Shown in pieces: positions 7,690 through 10,000 of a stretch of DNA of 10,000 bases; positions within the stretch are counted from its first letter, which is position 1; the number at the start of each line of letters is the position of its first letter. This DNA is from Rheinheimera sp. (GTDB lineage: Bacteria; Pseudomonadota; Gammaproteobacteria; Enterobacterales; Alteromonadaceae). The stretch spans positions 1 to 10,000 of the forward strand of contig NZ_JAIWOI010000151.1 of the NCBI RefSeq assembly GCF_020217005.1, in the 5' to 3' direction. The notes beneath the pieces are model-generated. The model worked only from the letters and a program-made list of their open reading frames with translations. It was not told where the DNA came from and did no database searches. A program made the position numbers and the translations under genes.

Positions 7690-7718
7690 CAGTTAACAAT
7701 GTGATCTGACCCCATTTT
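7664..7718. repeat. Perfect 55-base palindrome; bidirectional terminator at the csdE/tcdA junction
   Basis: The 27-base arms 7664-7690 and 7692-7718 are exact reverse complements around a single A at 7691. Each arm holds TGGGGTCAGATCACATTG (shown for the left arm), and the centre is GTTAAC-A-GTTAAC. The outer ends are AAAA/TTTT, so transcripts from either strand end in a long hairpin followed by T. That is the layout of a bidirectional terminator between convergent genes. The GGGGTCAGA core recalls dispersed palindromes I associate with REP-like elements of RAYT (Y1-type) transposases in gammaproteobacteria. That link is from memory and was not checked. The unit encodes the csdE stop and last residues, and its last base is the first base of the tcdA stop. 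Confidence 0.85.
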
Positions 7719-8509
7719 CATTTATTTGCTTTGTCGGCCAGTTTTTTCAGCACTCTGGATACAGCAACAAAAGCAAAAGAGCCAGTCACTACTGTGACAG
7801 CACCAAAACCACCACTGCAATCTAAGCGCATAGGGCCATCCAGTTCAGGTTTGGTCTGGCAGACAGTGCCATCCGCTTTTGGATACACCAGTTGTTCAGT
7901 GGAATACACCGCATCTATGCCAAAACGCCGTTTGGGATTACGGCTGTAGTTATAGTCACGACGCAACGTATTGCGAACCTTAGATAACAGAGGGTCATAG
8001 ACGGTCTGACTTAAATCGGCCAACTGAATTTGGGTTGGATCAACCTGTCCGCCTGCTCCACCAACCGTCACTATCGCAATTTTATTGCGTTTGCAGTGCG
8101 CTATCAGTGCCACTTTGGCTTTGATCGAATCAATGCAATCCACCACATAATCAAAGTCTGTGCTCATCAGCTGAAATAAATTGTCGTGACTGACAAAATC
8201 TTCCACCTGATGCACCACACAATCCGGATTAATGGCTTTGATCCGCTCAGCCATCACCGCCACTTTATCCTGACCTATGCTGTCCGATAAGGCATGCAAC
8301 TGCCTGTTGGTATTGCTGATACAAATATCATCCAAATCAATCAGGGTAATTTCGCCTATGCCAGAGCGCGCCAGAGCTTCAGCCGCCCAGCTGCCGACGC
8401 CACCAATACCGACCACACAAACATGGGCCTTCTGAAAGGCATCCAGGGCTTTGCTGCCGTACAAACGACCTATACCGGCAAAACGTAATAAATAATCAGA
8501 CACGTGCAT
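7718..8509 (-). CDS. tcdA: tRNA threonylcarbamoyladenosine dehydratase
   Basis: TcdA (CsdL, formerly YgdL) is an E1-like ATP-dependent enzyme that dehydrates N6-threonylcarbamoyladenosine at tRNA position 37 to its cyclic form. It has 263 residues (E. coli 268). The ThiF/MoeB-type nucleotide-binding loop GIGGVGSWAAEALARSGIG is at 34-52, the conserved acidic strand ends LIDLDD (56-61), NTNRQ is at 66-70, and VTVGGAGGQVDPTQIQ (147-162) is typical of the TcdA branch. A hydrophobic C-terminal segment (236-250) is also usual for this family. The ATG at 8509 follows the upstream stop by 3 bases. The ribosome binding site is weak (TTGAG), and a GTG two codons in is an alternative. It converges on csdAE; in E. 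coli csdA, csdE and tcdA are neighbours and the proteins interact. Confidence 0.95.
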   Translation of the reverse strand: MHVSDYLLRFAGIGRLYGSKALDAFQKAHVCVVGIGGVGSWAAEALARSGIGEITLIDLDDICISNTNRQLHALSDSIGQDKVAVMAERIKAINPDCVVHQVEDFVSHDNLFQLMSTDFDYVVDCIDSIKAKVALIAHCKRNKIAIVTVGGAGGQVDPTQIQLADLSQTVYDPLLSKVRNTLRRDYNYSRNPKRRFGIDAVYSTEQLVYPKADGTVCQTKPELDGPMRLDCSGGFGAVTVVTGSFAFVAVSRVLKKLADKANK

Positions 8510-8512
8510 TAC

Positions 8513-9223
8513 TCAACTTTTAACACTATTGGTTTGTGATGGTTTCTGAAAAGACGGCCACTCCAGCAATGCAGGTTCAGCCCAATGCTGCCTCAAATGC
8601 TGTTGCAAAGGAGCAGTCATAAATTCCAGACCATCAGAAGGTGGCAATACCAGCTTTATCTCGGCACCACCCCAGCTAAAATACAGCGCATAGGCATGCA
8701 AATATAAACGATCGGAAGCACTACCCTGATACAAATCATCGCCCAAAATCGCAGCGCTGACGCTTTTTAAAGCCACTCTCACCTGATGGGTTTTGCCGGT
8801 AAAAGGCTTGACCAAAAAAGCTCTACGCCCTTCGATTTGGTAAAAAGCCGAGACAAAATAACTGACAGCAGGACTAGTTAAAGTACTGGTCAACTTCCAG
8901 GCTGAACGGCGTGCCTGCACCATATCACCTTTGACCCAGCCTTGTTTTTTCTTTGGTTTTTGATCGGTCAGGGCTAAATAAAACTTCTGGATCTGCTGCT
9001 GTTGAAACAGCTGTGACAACTTCGCCGCCGCTTCACTGCTTTTGGCCAGCACTAATAAACCTGAGGTGCCTTTGTCCAGCCGATGCACTGCATAGAGCTT
9101 GACGCCACACTGTGCTTCGGCCAAAGCCACCACGCCGGGTTCAAACTCGGAATGAAAACTGATGCCGGATGGTTTATCCAGCACCAAAAAATCGGCGTGA
9201 TCAAAAACCAGTTTTACTGTCAT
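8513..9223 (-). CDS. RluA-family RNA pseudouridine synthase, small form
   Basis: It is predicted to isomerise uridine to pseudouridine in an RNA. The catalytic motif HRLDKGTSGLLVLAKS (48-63) gives D50 as the nucleophile. Other family segments are FLVLDKPSGISFHS (12-25), KFYLALTD (80-87) and PFTGKTHQVRVALKSV (139-154), the usual arginine-containing segment (here R149). At 236 residues it starts directly with the catalytic domain and has no S4 RNA-binding domain, unlike RluC and RluD. That resembles the short RluA-like group (TIGR01621 as I recall), whose target is not settled. RluA itself (23S and tRNA position 32) is a possible alternative, so I give no symbol. The ATG at 9223 directly follows the kdsB TAA, and the stop is 3 bases before tcdA, so the three genes form one operon. 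Confidence 0.9.
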   Translation of the reverse strand: MTVKLVFDHADFLVLDKPSGISFHSEFEPGVVALAEAQCGVKLYAVHRLDKGTSGLLVLAKSSEAAAKLSQLFQQQQIQKFYLALTDQKPKKKQGWVKGDMVQARRSAWKLTSTLTSPAVSYFVSAFYQIEGRRAFLVKPFTGKTHQVRVALKSVSAAILGDDLYQGSASDRLYLHAYALYFSWGGAEIKLVLPPSDGLEFMTAPLQQHLRQHWAEPALLEWPSFQKPSQTNSVKS

Positions 9224-9994
9224 TTACAGAGCTGCCGCCACCAGACGGGCTCGTTCTAAATCCTCTGGCGTGTCGACGCCTACAGCCGGGACTTCAAGCG
9301 CAGTAGCCACATGAATAGCTTCACCTTGCCATAGCACTCGCAACTGCTCTAAGCATTCAATCTGCTCCAGCTGTGAAGCTGGCCAGCTGACATAATCTTT
9401 AATAAAACCAGCACGATAGGCATAAATACCTATATGGCGACGGTAAATATCCGCCAGTTGACTGGTAAAAGCTTTGTCTCTGTCAAAAGGGATCACAGAG
9501 CGGCTGAAATACAGCGCATAGCCATTTTTATCGCTTTGTACTTTCACCACATTGGGGTTTTGTACTTCATCGCTATGCTCTATAGCCACGGCTAAAGTGG
9601 CCATCCGTGCTTTGGTTTGGCTGGCTAAATTGTCCGCCACCTGACGGATAATAGCTGGTGGAATAAAAGGCTCGTCGCCCTGCACATTCACCACCACTGT
9701 ATCGTCCGCCAGACCTAATAAAGCCACCACTTCGGCCAGACGTTCAGTACCTGAGTTATGAGCTGGGCTTGTCATACAAACTTCAGCGCCAAAGCCTGCA
9801 CAGACCTGTTGCACCCGGGCGTCGTCTGTTGCAATCACCACCCGCTTGGCACCACTTTTAACCGCCTGACGGTAGACCCGTTCAATCATGCTCTGACCGG
9901 CAATATCGGCCAAAGGTTTACCCGGCAATCGGCTACTGGCGTAACGGGCCGGAATAACGACCAGAAACTCAGAAGGGTTAAGCGCGGCTTGCAT
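9224..9994 (-). CDS. kdsB: 3-deoxy-manno-octulosonate cytidylyltransferase (CMP-KDO synthetase)
   Basis: KdsB activates KDO with CTP to CMP-KDO, the donor for the inner core of lipopolysaccharide, in the cytoplasm. It has 256 residues from the ATG at 9994 (E. coli 248). Motifs in order are the nucleotide-binding [15 protein letters not shown] (14-28), SGTERLAEV (81-89), the metal/CTP loop VQGDEP (104-109), [14 protein letters not shown] (160-173), RHIGIYAYR (186-194), and the C-terminal [12 protein letters not shown] (239-250). The N-terminus is about seven residues longer than in E. coli, with no internal ATG to replace it. The start is only six bases from the window edge, so a further upstream start or promoter cannot be judged. 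It is the first visible gene of a kdsB-pseudouridine synthase-tcdA operon; in E. coli kdsB lies after lpxK and ycaR. Confidence 0.96.
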   Translation of the reverse strand: MQAALNPSEFLVVIPARYASSRLPGKPLADIAGQSMIERVYRQAVKSGAKRVVIATDDARVQQVCAGFGAEVCMTSPAHNSGTERLAEVVALLGLADDTVVVNVQGDEPFIPPAIIRQVADNLASQTKARMATLAVAIEHSDEVQNPNVVKVQSDKNGYALYFSRSVIPFDRDKAFTSQLADIYRRHIGIYAYRAGFIKDYVSWPASQLEQIECLEQLRVLWQGEAIHVATALEVPAVGVDTPEDLERARLVAAAL

Positions 9995-10000
9995 TAACGC

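Noticed and set aside
7674..7708. CRP-like half-sites AGATCACATT and AATGTGATCT inside the palindrome
   Set aside because: The half-sites point outward with a 13-base gap, the reverse of a CRP operator, and they sit between gene ends rather than at a promoter.
1..10000. CRISPR array, prophage, toxin-antitoxin or defence genes
   Set aside because: No spaced direct repeats, integrase, transposase or nuclease-like proteins were seen; every gene-sized frame belongs to a known housekeeping family.

Overview
This is a core-metabolism region from a gammaproteobacterium. The Sdh, citrate synthase, 2-oxoglutarate dehydrogenase, KdsB, CsdA/CsdE and TcdA proteins all resemble the Escherichia coli versions, several with near-identical key residues. 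The sequence style (moderate GC by eye, frequent TTA/CAG codons) and the layout suggest a marine or freshwater Alteromonadales/Chromatiales-type bacterium such as Rheinheimera or a relative. The genus is an inference and was not tested.

Layout. Positions 1-858 (minus) hold the first 286 codons of sucA, cut by the window edge. A 236-base gap holds two GC-rich hairpins and a candidate sucA promoter. Positions 1095-4315 (minus) are the succinate dehydrogenase operon sdhC-sdhD-sdhA-sdhB, tightly packed. A 370-base divergent control region (4316-4685) separates it from gltA (plus, 4686-5963), which ends in a strong hairpin terminator. Then come csdA and csdE (plus, 6026-7689), overlapping by 4 bases. 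They converge on a minus-strand operon kdsB - RluA-family pseudouridine synthase - tcdA (9994 back to 7718). The convergence point is a 55-base perfect palindrome that supplies the last codons and stop of csdE.

How the genes work together. GltA, SucA and SdhABCD carry out steps of the TCA cycle, and SdhABCD also feeds electrons to ubiquinone in the inner membrane. CsdA takes sulfur from cysteine and passes it to CsdE. In E. coli the same system is linked to TcdA (CsdL), which makes the cyclic form of N6-threonylcarbamoyladenosine at tRNA position 37. Here tcdA is next to csdAE but on the opposite strand, grouped with an RNA pseudouridine synthase and the LPS gene kdsB.

I see no phage, insertion sequence with transposase, CRISPR array, defence system or RNA gene, and no convincing undescribed multi-gene system. 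The best leads are small non-coding structures: the csdE/tcdA palindrome, the hairpin pair in front of sucA, and genes that start directly after terminator-like hairpins.
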